Below, piece after piece: positions 25,742 to 34,458 of a stretch of DNA of 47,714 nt (positions are counted from its first letter, which is position 1; each line of letters starts with the position of its first letter). A program made the translations under genes and the position numbers. The stretch covers positions 1-47,714 of the forward strand of contig JBBQDK010000004.1 in assembly GCA_038319625.1 (NCBI GenBank). Direction: 5' to 3'. The DNA comes from JBBQDK01 sp038319625 (GTDB taxonomy: Bacteria; Pseudomonadota; Gammaproteobacteria; JBBQDK01). The notes below the pieces were generated by a model. It did not search any database. It was not told where the DNA came from and saw only the letters and a program-made list of their open reading frames with translations.

Positions 25742-25753
25742 CGCTCATCCCTC
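25633..25753. repeat. Heptamer inverted-repeat element F (inside the lptE 5' end)
   Basis: Left units are GAAAGAT, GAATAAT and GAACGAT (25641-25661). Right units, read on the plus strand, are ATCGCTC (25733-25739), ATCGCTC (25740-25746) and ATCCCTC (25747-25753). The arms pair imperfectly (about 13 of 16 in the best block). A GACACAA/GAATGA stretch is also shared between the two sides. The element overlaps the leuS stop and the first 36 codons of lptE. Confidence 0.7.
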
Positions 25754-28286
25754 AGATAACAATATTCACCAATTTGCCCGGTACCACCACCACTTTTTTC
25801 ACCGCCTGACCGGCGATGAAGCGCTGTACGGCGGCGTCGGCAAGCGCGGCGCTTTCCTGGACGGCCTTGTCGCTGCCCGCGGGCACACTGACGCGGCCGC
25901 GCAGCTTACCATTGACCTGCACGACCAGATCGATACTGTCGCGCACCAGCGCGGCTTCATCTACCTGCGGCCAGGCGGCGTCGAGTATATCGCCGGCGTA
26001 GCCCAGTTCGCGCCACAGATGATGGGTGATATGCGGTGCAATCGGCGCGAGCAGGCGCAACAGAATGCTCACGGCTTCGGCAACGAGCGCTTCATCGACC
26101 CGGCGCTGCGTGCCGCTGCCGCTCTTCACGGCCGGCACCGCATCGTACAAAGCATTCACAATCTTCATGCAGGCGGCGACCACCGTGTTGAACTGATAGC
26201 GACCGAAATCATTTTCGGCTTGCTTGAGTAGCTCGTGCAGTTCGCGGCGCAGCGTCCGTTGAGCCGGTTGCGCCTGCGTCATATCGATCGAGCCAGTGCT
26301 CAGCACCCGGATGCCCGGCATGATGACATCGCGCAAATCGAATACGTAGGCCCACAACCGCTTCAGAAATCGGTGTGCGCCTTCCACGCCCGAATCACTC
26401 CATTCCAGCGACATCTCCGGCGGTGAAGCAAACATGATGAATACCCGTACCGTGTCGGCACCGTATTGCTCGATCAGTTGTTGTGGATCGACGGTGTTAC
26501 CCTTGGACTTGGACATCTTGCTGCCGTCCTTGAGCACCATGCCCTGCGTGAGCAGTCTTTTGAAGGGCTCGTCGCTCGATACCAGTCCCACATCGCGCAT
26601 CAGCTTGTGAAAGAAGCGCGCATACAGCAGATGCAGAATGGCGTGTTCGATGCCACCGATGTACTGATCCACCGGCAGCCAGTAGTTGGCGCGCCGGTCG
26701 AGCATCGCCGCGTCACTGTCCGGACAGGCGAAGCGCGCGTAATACCACGACGATTCCATGAAGGTGTCGAAAGTGTCGGTCTCCCGCTCGGCCGGACCGC
26801 CGCAGGTTGGACAGCTGGTCTGATAAAACGCCGGCAACTTCTTGATCGGTGAGCCGACACCCTCGAAGTCGACATCCTCGGGCAGTACCACCGGCAACTG
26901 ATCCTCGGGCACAGGTACTTCACCGCAGGCCGGGCAATTGATGATCGGGATAGGCGCGCCCCAGTAACGTTGCCGTGACACACCCCAGTCGCGCAGGCGG
27001 TAATGCACCTGACGGCGACCCTGGTTTTGTGCTTCCAGATGCGCGGCGATGGCGGCGAAGGCGTGCGCGGAGCTTAATCCGGTAAACTGTCCGGAGTCCT
27101 CGAGGACGCCTGTTTCGACGAAGGCGGCTGTGCCAGTATCGACGGCACTGCCATCGGCGGGATGGATGACCTGTTTGATGCCGAGTCTGTATTTCTTCGC
27201 GAACTCCCAGTCACGCTGATCGTGCGCCGGTACGGCCATGACTGCGCCGCTGCCGTAACCCATCAATACGAAGTTGGCGACCCAGATCGGTACGGGCTCG
27301 CCGGTGATCGGATGCAACGCTTTCAGACCAGTGTCAACACCCTTCTTTTCCATGGTTTCAAGCACCGCCTCGGCGGTCTCGGTGTGTTTGCATTCGGCGA
27401 TAAAGGCGGCCAACTTGTCATTGGTGACAGCGGCACACTGCGCCAGCGGATGTTCAGCGGCGACGGCTACATAAGTCACACCCATGAGCGTGTCGGGACG
27501 GGTGGTGTAAACGGTGAGACTTTCCCTCACGCTCGCCCTCTCTCCCTCGGCCCCTCTCCCCGCCGGGGAGAGGGGAGAATCAAGCAGGAACTCCAGCTCG
27601 ACACCCTCGGACCGCCCGATCCAGTTGCGCTGCATGGTACGCACTGCCTCAGGCCAGCCGTCGAGACCGTTCAAATCTTCGAGCAGCTCATCAGCATAGT
27701 TTGTTATCTTCATGAACCACTGTGGTATTTCCTTGCGCTCTACTATCGTGTCGCAACGCCAGCAACGGCCTTCGATAACCTGTTCGTTGGCCAGCACCGT
27801 GAGGTCCTTGGGACACCAATTGACCGGTGCAGTGCGCTTATAGACCAGACCCTTGGCGAACAGCTTGGTGAACAACCACTGCTCCCAGCGGTAATAGTCA
27901 GGCTTGCAGGTGGCCAGTTCGCGCGACCAGTCGTAGGCGAAACCCAGGCGCCGCAACTGGCCGCGCATGTAATCGATGTTGGCGTAGGTCCAACGCGCCG
28001 GCGGCACCTTGTTTTGCAGCGCGGCGTTCTCCGCCGGCAGGCCGAAGGCGTCCCAGCCCATGGGCTGCAGGACGTTGCGGCCACGCATGCGCTGGTAGCG
28101 GGCGATCACATCGCCGATGGTGTAGTTACGCACATGGCCCATGTGCAGACGCCCCGAGGGATAGGGAAACATGGCCAAGCAATAGAATTTTTCGCGTGTG
28201 GCGTCTTCGCTGACCCGGAAACTACCCTGCTCTTCCCAGTGGCGTTGTGCGGCGGTTTCGATTTCTTGGGGCTGATAGTCGGTCAT
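25752..28286 (-). CDS. leuS: Leucyl-tRNA synthetase with in-frame repeat insertion
   Basis: An 844-residue class I synthetase that charges tRNA-Leu and edits misactivated residues. The HIGH-type motif is PYPSGRLHMGHVRNY and the KMSKS motif is SKMSKSKGNTVDP; the CP1 editing domain includes TVYTTRPDTLMG. A zinc-ribbon pair (CPACGEV and CPTCGGP) is present. The ATG at 28286 is chosen because the conserved MTDYQPQEIE start follows; a frame from 28364 adds unconserved residues. Residues about 234-256 are encoded by a palindromic repeat (see separate entry) that lies just before the editing-site threonine-rich peptide. The lptE start overlaps its 3' context. Confidence 0.96.
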   Translation of the reverse strand: MTDYQPQEIETAAQRHWEEQGSFRVSEDATREKFYCLAMFPYPSGRLHMGHVRNYTIGDVIARYQRMRGRNVLQPMGWDAFGLPAENAALQNKVPPARWTYANIDYMRGQLRRLGFAYDWSRELATCKPDYYRWEQWLFTKLFAKGLVYKRTAPVNWCPKDLTVLANEQVIEGRCWRCDTIVERKEIPQWFMKITNYADELLEDLNGLDGWPEAVRTMQRNWIGRSEGVELEFLLDSPLSPAGRGAEGERASVRESLTVYTTRPDTLMGVTYVAVAAEHPLAQCAAVTNDKLAAFIAECKHTETAEAVLETMEKKGVDTGLKALHPITGEPVPIWVANFVLMGYGSGAVMAVPAHDQRDWEFAKKYRLGIKQVIHPADGSAVDTGTAAFVETGVLEDSGQFTGLSSAHAFAAIAAHLEAQNQGRRQVHYRLRDWGVSRQRYWGAPIPIINCPACGEVPVPEDQLPVVLPEDVDFEGVGSPIKKLPAFYQTSCPTCGGPAERETDTFDTFMESSWYYARFACPDSDAAMLDRRANYWLPVDQYIGGIEHAILHLLYARFFHKLMRDVGLVSSDEPFKRLLTQGMVLKDGSKMSKSKGNTVDPQQLIEQYGADTVRVFIMFASPPEMSLEWSDSGVEGAHRFLKRLWAYVFDLRDVIMPGIRVLSTGSIDMTQAQPAQRTLRRELHELLKQAENDFGRYQFNTVVAACMKIVNALYDAVPAVKSGSGTQRRVDEALVAEAVSILLRLLAPIAPHITHHLWRELGYAGDILDAAWPQVDEAALVRDSIDLVVQVNGKLRGRVSVPAGSDKAVQESAALADAAVQRFIAGQAVKKVVVVPGKLVNIVI
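27519..27587. mobile_element. Palindromic repeat inserted in frame in leuS
   Basis: The core CCCCTCTCCCC (27551-27561) and GGGGAGAGGGG (27565-27575) is a perfect 11-bp inverted repeat with a 3-nt loop. It is flanked by CCTCACGC/CTCTCC-type sequence. The encoded 23 residues (beginning LLDSPLSPAGRG) sit between the conserved EGVELEF and LTVYTTRPDT blocks. From memory, E. coli LeuRS has about 8 residues there, so the net gain is about 15. Similar CCCTCTCCCC/GGGGAGAGGG repeats are common between genes in many Proteobacteria; insertion inside an essential gene is unusual. Confidence 0.75.
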
Positions 28287-28409
28287 CGGGAGGCTGGCGC
28301 ACGGCGGTTCGGAGTCGGCGCACAGCATACCGTAGCCGGCTGCCGGATGCACCGGGCCCGGCAATCGTCAGCGCCACAATCGAATGCGGAGGATAATCTC
28401 AGGAAAGTC

Positions 28410-28534
28410 TTTTGAACCGCCAAGGAACAACTTATAATTCTCACCGCACTCGATACATTTTGCCGATGATGATGATTCAATCCAATTCAATTCTTATTTT
28501 TCCTTGCGTCCTTGGCGTCCTTGACGGTTCAAAA
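28410..28534. repeat. Nonamer inverted-repeat element G (upstream of leuS)
   Basis: The left end (28410-28426) and right end (28518-28534) match as an inverted repeat at 16 of 17 bases, with TTTTGAACCGCCAAGGA-type termini. The right side carries three 9-bp units, TCCTTGCGT, CCTTGGCGT and CCTTGACGG (28501-28527). The left side keeps one unit. The interior is AT-richer and has a short GAT run at 28467-28476. It lies in the 292-bp gap between the GGDEF-EAL gene and leuS; nothing else is recognised in that gap. Confidence 0.8.
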
Positions 28535-28578
28535 TACGGTTTTCTTCGCTGTAGCTGGCAGGGAACGGCCGGGGCGAC

Positions 28579-31089
28579 TCAGCCGGTATGCATGGCGAAT
28601 TGCTTGTCCCGGTCATAGGCCCGTACCCAGTGCTCGAAATCCGCCACTGGCATCGGTCGCGCGATGTAATAGCCCTGCGCGGCGTGGCAGCCCTGCTCAC
28701 GCAGGAAGTTCAACTGCTCGACGGACTCGACACCCTCGGCGATGGTACGGATACCAAGGGTCCGCGCCATGGCGATGATCATGACAACGATGGCGGCATC
28801 GTCCGGATCAGTGGTGATGTCATTGACGAAGGAACGGTCGATCTTGAGGATATTGATGGGAAAGCGACGTAGATAGCTCAGGCTGGAATAGCCGGTGCCG
28901 AAATCATCAATGGACAGGCTCATACCGGCGGCGTGCAGATCGCGCAGTGTGCCGACACTGGTCTCGGCCTGTTCCATCAGGATGCTCTCGGTGAGCTCCA
29001 CGTCAAGATACCGCGCCTCCAGGCCGGCATTATCCAAGGCCTCGCTGATCATGGCGGCGATTTGAGAGTGGCGAAACTGCCGTACCGAGAAATTCACGGC
29101 CACATGCAACTTCGGCAGTCCCGCATCATGCCAGAGGCGGGTTTGCCTGGCGGCGGTATGCAGTACCCACTTGCCGATCGGCACGATCAGCCCGGTCTCC
29201 TCGGCTATAGAAATGAAATCCAGTGGCGGCACCATGCCCCGCAGCGGGTGCTGCCAACGCAGCAATGCCTCCATCCCGAGCAGCGCACCGTTGTTCAGGT
29301 CGATGATAGGCTGGTAGTGCAGACTCAACTCATTGTTGTCCAGCGCGCGGTTCAGGTCGCTTTCCAGCGCCAGCGCGTCGACAGCCTTGGCGGTCATCTG
29401 CGCGGTGTAGAACTGGTAGTTGTTGCGGCCCAGCTCCTTGGCACGGTACATGGCCACATCGGCGTTACGCAGCAGGCCCTGCACATCCTTGTCGTCGAAG
29501 GGATACAGGGTAATACCCAGGCTGGCGGTCATGAACAGCTCGCGACCGAAGATATGAAACGGCTTGGTGAAAATATCGAGAATCTTCTGTGCGACACGCG
29601 CCGCATCGTCGACATGAGTCATGCCGGTGAGCACGAAGGTGAACTCGTCGCCGGACAGCCGGGCTGCCGTGTCGCCCTTGCGCACCACGGTAGTAAGGCG
29701 CGCCGAGACCTCCTGCAACATCTGGTCGCCGGCGTCATGACCGAGGCTGTCGTTGATGTTCTTGAAGCGATCCAGATCGAGAAATACCACGCCCACGAGG
29801 CGTTCGTTACGATCGGCGTCAAACATCGCCTGCTGCAGACGATCGGCGAACAGCATGCGATTGGGCATGCCGGTAAGACTGTCGTAATGGGCCAGGTAAC
29901 TGAGGCTGGCCTCGGCGTGCTTGCGCTCCGTGATATCCCGGGTAATGGCCAGCATGGAAACCGTGCCATCCTCAGCCACCAGCGGCGCAGCATGCGATTC
30001 CAGCCAGCGCTCGGTGCCTTTGAGCCCCACGATCTCGAATTCCAGTGAACCCTTGTTACCACGGACCACACTTTCATAGAAAGCCTGATAGGAGGCTCGA
30101 TGCTCGGGCTTGACGATGCTCAATATCGGGTAGCCGACCAATTGGTCGATGTTGTCAGCTTCCAGCATAGCCAGACCCGCCGGATTCATCTCACTCAGAC
30201 AACCCTTGGCATCCACCAGCTTGAGGCATTCCGGTTCAGCTTCGATGATGGCGCGCAGATGATTCTCGCTGGCACGCAAGGCCTGCACGGAGAGCTTGCG
30301 CAGGGTGATATCTTCGATCGCGCCTTCGTAATACTGAATCGTGCCGCCACTGTCCAGGACCGCGCGGGCATTGATCCGCACCCAAATCGTTTCATTGTCG
30401 AGACGCCGCATCTGCGCCTCGAAATTACGTACCTCGGTCGCGCGTCCGAGCATGCCTTGCCATTCGCGATAACACGACTCGCAGATGAACAGTAGCGCAT
30501 GATCGACACGACACAGCGCCGCGGCATCGCTATAGCCGAGCATCTGCACCAGCGCCGGATTGGCATCCAGCAGGCGGCCGCTCCCGGAGAGGCGATAAAG
30601 ACCGATCGGAACAGACTCAAACAGGCTTTGGAAACGGGATTCAGCGGCGAGAGTGGCCTGGCGCTGCCGCCCGCGCGCCAGCGCAGCGCTGACCGCGGCC
30701 GGCAGGCGCGCGAAATGTTGAACAGTCTTGACGATATAATCGTCCAGCCCGGCCTTCATGGCCTTGGCCACGGTATGCTCATCGCCGGTACCGGTGAACA
30801 TGATTACCGGACAGCCCGGCCAACGGGCTTTTACGGCATGCAATACCACCAGACCATCGGTCCAGCGAACCTGGTAATCGGTAATACAAAGATCGAAGGC
30901 GACGCCCCGCATCGCTTCTTGCAACGTTTCGGGCGAGTTGATCTGCTCGATTGCGATGAATTCGAACTCACGGCGCAATTCACGGATCATCAGAGCCCGA
31001 TCTTCCGGGTTGTCGTCCACCAGCATGATGCGCAAGGGACGCTGCGCCGAGAATTCCGCTTCAGGCATGTCAGGCATATATGTATTCAT
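28579..31089 (-). CDS. Response-regulator REC-PAS-PAS-GGDEF-EAL protein
   Basis: An 836-residue cytoplasmic signalling protein. The receiver domain (about residues 18-135) has the acidic pocket DD at 25-26, the phospho-acceptor D71 and K121. Two PAS domains with PAC tails follow (about 150-270, ending EDITLRK, and 275-392, ending RDITERK). The GGDEF domain (400-560) has SGDEF at 479-483, an accepted active variant, with an RxxD inhibitory site (R470, D473). The EAL domain (575-825) is complete: MEALLRW, NFSVRQF, ELTES, SIDDFGTG, ILKIDRSFV and AEGVES. Both synthesis and hydrolysis of cyclic-di-GMP are possible, under control of an unlinked histidine kinase. It separates ybeL-like and leuS. Confidence 0.94.
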   Translation of the reverse strand: MNTYMPDMPEAEFSAQRPLRIMLVDDNPEDRALMIRELRREFEFIAIEQINSPETLQEAMRGVAFDLCITDYQVRWTDGLVVLHAVKARWPGCPVIMFTGTGDEHTVAKAMKAGLDDYIVKTVQHFARLPAAVSAALARGRQRQATLAAESRFQSLFESVPIGLYRLSGSGRLLDANPALVQMLGYSDAAALCRVDHALLFICESCYREWQGMLGRATEVRNFEAQMRRLDNETIWVRINARAVLDSGGTIQYYEGAIEDITLRKLSVQALRASENHLRAIIEAEPECLKLVDAKGCLSEMNPAGLAMLEADNIDQLVGYPILSIVKPEHRASYQAFYESVVRGNKGSLEFEIVGLKGTERWLESHAAPLVAEDGTVSMLAITRDITERKHAEASLSYLAHYDSLTGMPNRMLFADRLQQAMFDADRNERLVGVVFLDLDRFKNINDSLGHDAGDQMLQEVSARLTTVVRKGDTAARLSGDEFTFVLTGMTHVDDAARVAQKILDIFTKPFHIFGRELFMTASLGITLYPFDDKDVQGLLRNADVAMYRAKELGRNNYQFYTAQMTAKAVDALALESDLNRALDNNELSLHYQPIIDLNNGALLGMEALLRWQHPLRGMVPPLDFISIAEETGLIVPIGKWVLHTAARQTRLWHDAGLPKLHVAVNFSVRQFRHSQIAAMISEALDNAGLEARYLDVELTESILMEQAETSVGTLRDLHAAGMSLSIDDFGTGYSSLSYLRRFPINILKIDRSFVNDITTDPDDAAIVVMIIAMARTLGIRTIAEGVESVEQLNFLREQGCHAAQGYYIARPMPVADFEHWVRAYDRDKQFAMHTG

Positions 31090-31200
31090 AATTGAAAGTT
31101 ACCCGTTCACAATCTGGGCCGACAGATTTGGCTAACGGCGGATATCTTCGAAGCTTTTCACAGTCTATACTGTGGATGAGTTTGAATCGATAGGTAAGCC

Positions 31201-31737
31201 ATGACCGACACTGATCCGCACAACTCCGAACAACGCGCCATCGCGGCCTACAATCGCATGATGGAACGTGTCAAGGCCGCACTGGACGAAGCCGGCCACA
31301 CCACCGTACCAAGCCTGCGGCAAGGTGTGCAGAAAGCGGTAAAGGTCGCCGAGCAACTCGGTGAACTGTCCCGCGACGAGGCGGAGAAAATCGCGGCCTA
31401 CCTGCAGCGTGACCTGCACGACGCCGGAGAGTATCTCGCAGTCACCGGCAGCGACTTGCGTACCTGGTTTCGATTCGATGTGGAATTGATCGAGGACCGG
31501 CTGCTGGACCTGTTCAGCAGTGTCGCGGACCGCACCAGCTTGGAGTGGATGGAACTGAAACGGCAGGCGCAATTCGGTCTGATTTACAACAGCGGCGAAA
31601 TCACCGGGCCGGGCACTCTGCAATGCACCGAATGCGGCAAAGAGATCCATTTCCACGCGACCGGTCATATACCACCTTGCCCGAGCTGTCACGGTACTCA
31701 CTTCGTGCGCCCGGACAAGACAACGGATCATAACTGA
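31201..31737 (+). CDS. ybeL: YbeL-like zinc-ribbon protein (DUF1451)
   Basis: A 178-residue protein of the DUF1451/YbeL family. It has a long helical N-terminal part (RMMERVKAALDEA, then VAEQLGELSRDEAEKIAAYL) and a C-terminal zinc ribbon with CTEC and CPSC pairs. The function is not established. In E. coli ybeL is a neighbour of leuS; here it points away from leuS, with the GGDEF-EAL gene between. A TATACT sequence about 30 bp before the ATG, inside CACAG/CTGTG half-sites, may be part of its promoter, but no -35 is evident. Confidence 0.85.
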   Translation: MTDTDPHNSEQRAIAAYNRMMERVKAALDEAGHTTVPSLRQGVQKAVKVAEQLGELSRDEAEKIAAYLQRDLHDAGEYLAVTGSDLRTWFRFDVELIEDRLLDLFSSVADRTSLEWMELKRQAQFGLIYNSGEITGPGTLQCTECGKEIHFHATGHIPPCPSCHGTHFVRPDKTTDHN

Positions 31738-31859
31738 GCCGCCCTCCCCGACAAAGCGACCCGGCGCGGAATTTACAGATCGTTACATTTCGCCGGGACA
31801 GCGGCGCAATGACTTCCGATCAACCCTTGAGATAGCAGGAGCAGGTCGAAGACCCGCCG

Positions 31860-33380
31860 TTATGACGCTTTTCCGCGAAAATAACTACCGCACAGGTAGG
31901 CAGACACGAGCAACAGCACCATCAACGCTACCACCGCCCGGTTTCCCCAGCGCACATACGGTGTCGCCCCGGCCATCGGTTGTATGTCGCCGCTCAGTAC
32001 GTGCACCTGGAACTGCGGCGAGCGCGCCAGCAAGCGGCCCCGCGGGCCGATGATGGCGGAAATACCGGTGTTGGTCGCGCGCAGCATGTAACGGCCAGTC
32101 TCCAATGCGCGCAGGCGGGCGATCTGCAAATGCTGGTGCGGCGCCAGTGAATCGCCGAACCAGGCGTCGTTGCTGACATTGACCAGATAGGCGGCCTGCG
32201 GCAGATCACCGATCACCTCTTCACCGAAGGCATCTTCATAACAGATGGAGATGCTGACCGGATAACCGGCGGCATGCAACAACGGTTGATGCCAGGCACC
32301 GGCACTGAAATCCGACATCGGAATCTGCAGAAAATCCAGCAGCCATCCCAGCATCGGCCGCCACGGCAGGTATTCGCCGAACGGTACCAGATGCCGCTTG
32401 CGGTAAAAGGTCTGCTGCGCACCCAGACTCATCATGGCGTTGTAATAATGATCGTTGTGCTGATCCAGCACCGGGATGCCAATCAGCAGGTCCACGCCTT
32501 CGTGGCGCGCTTCCCGCTGCATGTCGGTGATGAAGCCATCGGCCACCTGATTATAAAAGATCGGCACCGCGGTTTCCGGCCAGATGATCAGATCATGATT
32601 CCAGTTGGCGCGCGTCAGGTCGCGATACAGATCCAGCGTCGGCTCGCGATGGTCCGGCTCCCACTTCACCGCCTGGGAAATATTGCCCTGGATCAGTGCC
32701 ACGCGCAGCGTATCGCCGACAGGATGCGTCCAATTGACACGCTGCAGTAACCAACCGCCACCGACTATCGCCAGCAGCAGCAGCACGGCACGCACCCGTG
32801 GCAGCAGTGTGATCGCGCCCGCCGCCAGGACCACCATCCAGCTGACGCCGAACACACCCAGCACTGGTGCATAGCCCGCCAGCGGCGTATCGGTCTGGCT
32901 GTAGCCGAGCGACAACCAGGGAAAGCCGGTGAGAAACCAGCCACGCAGCCATTCCAGCAACACCCAACCGGCGGGCCAGACGATCAGGCTACGCCAACCG
33001 TCCAGATGACCGAACAGGCGCACCGTCAGTGCGCCGAGCAGCGCCGGGTACAAAGCAAGGAAGGCGATGAAGGCAAGCGTCAGGGTTGCGGTCAACACGG
33101 CCGGCGCATGACCGAAAGTGTGAATGCTGATGTAGACCCAGTTCACGCCGACGCCGAACTGACCCAGACCGAACAGCCAACCGCGCCACGCCGCGCGGCC
33201 CGGGGTTACGTCGCGCCACAGAAAAAACAGCGTGGCGGGCGTGAGCATCGCCAACACATAAAAGTTGAAAGGTGCGAACGCCAGCGGCAAGAGCGCCCCG
33301 GCACTGCATGCGAGCGCGTCGCCGCGCGCCCCCGCGCGCCAGGAGGCCGCGCCGCTCCACGACCCCGACAGCGCACGCAT
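31860..33380 (-). CDS. lnt: Apolipoprotein N-acyltransferase Lnt
   Basis: A 506-residue inner-membrane enzyme that adds the third acyl chain to lipoproteins before Lol sorting. Several N-terminal hydrophobic segments (about residues 28-210) precede a nitrilase-like periplasmic domain with the catalytic triad E269 (IIWPETAVP), K328 (RKRHLVPFGEYLPW) and C380 (SISICYEDAF). A last membrane segment (about 480-500) ends the protein. The corC stop and the lnt ATG are separated by one base (TGACATG), so the two are translationally linked. LptE, another gene in this window, is one of its expected substrates. Confidence 0.96.
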   Translation of the reverse strand: MRALSGSWSGAASWRAGARGDALACSAGALLPLAFAPFNFYVLAMLTPATLFFLWRDVTPGRAAWRGWLFGLGQFGVGVNWVYISIHTFGHAPAVLTATLTLAFIAFLALYPALLGALTVRLFGHLDGWRSLIVWPAGWVLLEWLRGWFLTGFPWLSLGYSQTDTPLAGYAPVLGVFGVSWMVVLAAGAITLLPRVRAVLLLLAIVGGGWLLQRVNWTHPVGDTLRVALIQGNISQAVKWEPDHREPTLDLYRDLTRANWNHDLIIWPETAVPIFYNQVADGFITDMQREARHEGVDLLIGIPVLDQHNDHYYNAMMSLGAQQTFYRKRHLVPFGEYLPWRPMLGWLLDFLQIPMSDFSAGAWHQPLLHAAGYPVSISICYEDAFGEEVIGDLPQAAYLVNVSNDAWFGDSLAPHQHLQIARLRALETGRYMLRATNTGISAIIGPRGRLLARSPQFQVHVLSGDIQPMAGATPYVRWGNRAVVALMVLLLVSAYLCGSYFRGKAS

Positions 33381-33381
33381 G

Positions 33382-34254
33382 TCAGCGCGCGTCCTTGCCT
33401 GCGGGCGCGATGTTCGGGACGTGGGTCAGTTGCATGAGATGGATGCGGCGGTTATCGGCACGGATAACCTTGAACTGGAAGGCACCGATGATGACGGTTT
33501 CGCCGCGCTTGGGCAGGCGTCCGAAGGCGTGCAGCACCAACCCGCCGATGGTATCGAATTCCTGATCGCTGAAATCGGTATTGAATGCCGCATTGAATTC
33601 ATCGATCGGCGTCAGCGACTTGATCGAGTAACGCTCGTCGCTGTGCTTGAGGATGAACACGTCCTCGTCAAAATCGTGTTCGTCCTCGATCTCGCCGACG
33701 ATCTGTTCCAGCACGTCCTCGATGGTGACCATGCCGGCCACGCCGCCGTATTCATCGACGACAATGGCAATGTGATTGCGGCTGGCGCGGAATTCTTTCA
33801 GCAACACGTTGAGGCGCTTGCTCTCGGGCACGAATACTGCCGGCCGCAGCACCTCGCGCAGATTGAACAATCCGGATGACGGACCGGCGAAATGTCGCAG
33901 CAGGTCCTTGGCGAGCAGAATACCAGCCACTTCGTCGCGACTGTCGCCGATTACCGGGAAGCGCGAGTGACCCGATTCGATCACTGTCGGCAGCAACTCC
34001 ACCGGTGCCGCGTCGCGTGCCACCACCACCATCTGCGCGCGCGGGATCATGATGTCACGCACCTGCATCTCCGACACTTGCAGCACGCCCTCCAGCATGG
34101 CCAGTGCCTCGACATCGAACAGGTTACGCTCCTGCGCCTCGCGCAGCATCTCGATCAGTTGATCGCGGTCGCGCGGTTCGCCGTGCAGCACGTGGCTCAG
34201 GCGTTCGAACCAGGATTTACGATCACCGTTGTTGTTACTTCGTCCTTCTTTCAT
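33382..34254 (-). CDS. corC: CorC/YbeX CBS-domain protein
   Basis: A 290-residue cytoplasmic protein with two CBS domains (about residues 68-190; VRDIMIPRAQMVVV opens the first) and a C-terminal CorC_HlyC domain (about 205-280). It has no DUF21 membrane domain. CorC was linked to magnesium/cobalt efflux with CorA; E. coli YbeX is also linked to ribosome metabolism together with YbeY. It lies in the conserved miaB-phoH-ybeY-corC-lnt operon. No Shine-Dalgarno is seen before its ATG, and a nonamer element lies in the 204-bp gap upstream. Confidence 0.94.
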   Translation of the reverse strand: MKEGRSNNNGDRKSWFERLSHVLHGEPRDRDQLIEMLREAQERNLFDVEALAMLEGVLQVSEMQVRDIMIPRAQMVVVARDAAPVELLPTVIESGHSRFPVIGDSRDEVAGILLAKDLLRHFAGPSSGLFNLREVLRPAVFVPESKRLNVLLKEFRASRNHIAIVVDEYGGVAGMVTIEDVLEQIVGEIEDEHDFDEDVFILKHSDERYSIKSLTPIDEFNAAFNTDFSDQEFDTIGGLVLHAFGRLPKRGETVIIGAFQFKVIRADNRRIHLMQLTHVPNIAPAGKDAR

Positions 34255-34300
34255 ATGTTGCAGCGTACTGCGCCCTCATTGTCTGAAAAAAATATTCATT

Positions 34301-34426
34301 TTGAACCGCCAAGGTCGCCAAGAGCGCCAAGGGGAAAATTTGTTCAATTTCGTCTCGTCTCCACCATTCGGGGAATGGATTAGCGGAGGTATACACCAGA
34401 TTCTCTTGGAGTCCTTGGCGGTTCAA
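34301..34426. repeat. Nonamer inverted-repeat element H (ybeY/corC gap)
   Basis: TTGAACCGCCAAGG (34301-34314) and its exact inverse (34413-34426) form a 14-bp perfect inverted repeat. The left arm continues with units TCGCCAAGA and GCGCCAAGG (34315-34332). The right arm is preceded by TCTTGGAGT (34404-34412). The 80-nt interior has no recognised feature. The ends closely match element G. Confidence 0.85.
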
Positions 34427-34458
34427 CAGCTTGCAGGGGATTATACATGCCGCCGCAT

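Noticed and set aside
27162..28415. 417-aa open frame on the plus strand
   Set aside because: It is antisense to leuS and runs through the leuS repeat insertion.
31160..31180. LexA-like or other operator at CACAG-CTGTG before ybeL-like
   Set aside because: The half-sites are too short and do not match a known operator consensus well enough to name.
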